Source: an uncultured Lachnospiraceae bacterium (GTDB lineage Bacteria > Bacillota > Clostridia > Lachnospirales > Lachnospiraceae). Taken from it: a stretch of 5,483 nt of DNA. The translations under genes and the position numbers were made by a program. Location: positions 1 through 5,483 of the forward strand of contig CACXGR010000305.1 in assembly GCA_902767235.1 (NCBI GenBank), in the 5' to 3' direction. The stretch's first letter is position 1. The number at the start of each line of letters is the position of its first letter. Under the pieces are notes generated by a model. The model ran no database searches. It was not told the origin of the DNA and saw only the letters and a program-made list of their open reading frames with translations. Positions 5,294 through 5,483 of this stretch are shown here, one piece after another.

Positions 5294-5483
5294 TCAGTCC
5301 TTATGGCTGCCGATGCCTGTCCGCTTTTTTACGATCCGCTCCATGTCTTTGACAAAGCGCTCTTTGAAGGAGCGGCGGTATCGGTGATCCTGCGTATCCC
5401 CGCGGACGATCCTGTCCAGTTCCGCCACGCACTCGTCCAGGTCTTTGTTGATCAGGACATAGTCGTACAGGTGCATCTTCTCC
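5294..5483 (-). CDS. gmk: Guanylate kinase, C-terminal end (5' part outside window)
   Basis: The last 62 or so residues of guanylate kinase, which phosphorylates GMP to GDP with ATP. The frame is open to the window edge (the codons before the methionine at 5476 read Glu-Lys), so that methionine is internal. The block MHLYDYVLINKDLDECVAELDRIV matches the family's C-terminal YDYVVVND-DLE-A-E-L segment, where the aspartate and asparagine close the nucleotide-binding core. A basic, helical tail of about 35 residues follows, ending GSHKD before the TGA at 5294-5296. The P-loop and GMP-binding region are outside the window. The position directly upstream of rpoZ is standard in Firmicutes and supports the call. 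Confidence 0.88.
   Translation of the reverse strand, partial: EKMHLYDYVLINKDLDECVAELDRIVRGDTQDHRYRRSFKERFVKDMERIVKKRTGIGSHKD

Noticed and set aside
1..5483. Search by eye for a defence system, prophage, transposon or CRISPR array
   Set aside because: All long conserved frames are housekeeping or transport genes, and no transposase, integrase, terminal inverted repeats or spaced direct repeats were seen.

Overview
This window looks like chromosomal DNA from a moderately GC-rich member of the Clostridia, most likely Lachnospiraceae. The basis is the gene order gmk-rpoZ-rimO-pgsA, a type III glutamine synthetase, an omega subunit with an acidic tail, and mostly strong AGGAGG-like ribosome binding sites. 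The placement comes from family knowledge, not a database search. Nearly all of the window is coding, and most of it is housekeeping. I see no mobile element, CRISPR array, tRNA or rRNA.

Layout. On the + strand, positions 1-2060 carry the C-terminal part of a type III glutamine synthetase (glnN, cut by the window start). One base after its stop comes a cation diffusion facilitator (CDF) transporter whose metal-site residues fit the manganese-exporting subgroup. On the - strand, read from right to left, are the C-terminal end of guanylate kinase (gmk, cut by the window end), a 222-bp gap, rpoZ (RNA polymerase omega), rimO (ribosomal protein S12 methylthiotransferase), pgsA (phosphatidylglycerophosphate synthase) and thiN (thiamine pyrophosphokinase). 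The two sets converge at 2060/2071 with only 10 bp between stop codons.

How the genes relate. rpoZ-rimO-pgsA are packed as one transcription unit: rpoZ and rimO overlap by 4 bases (ATGA) and rimO and pgsA by 17. A good extended -10 promoter lies in the gmk-rpoZ gap and would give rpoZ a leader of about 110 nt that can fold. A strong intrinsic terminator follows pgsA and sits 19 bases before the thiN start, so thiN must depend on read-through or regulated antitermination. On the other strand, glnN and the CDF gene are almost certainly co-transcribed. As glutamine synthetases use Mg2+/Mn2+, the pairing with a putative Mn2+ exporter may be functional.

I did not find a clear new biological system. 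The points most worth a second look are the terminator abutting the thiN ribosome binding site, the repeat-rich gap and leader before rpoZ, and the CDF protein with an NDDD metal site and an apparently duplicated cytoplasmic domain.
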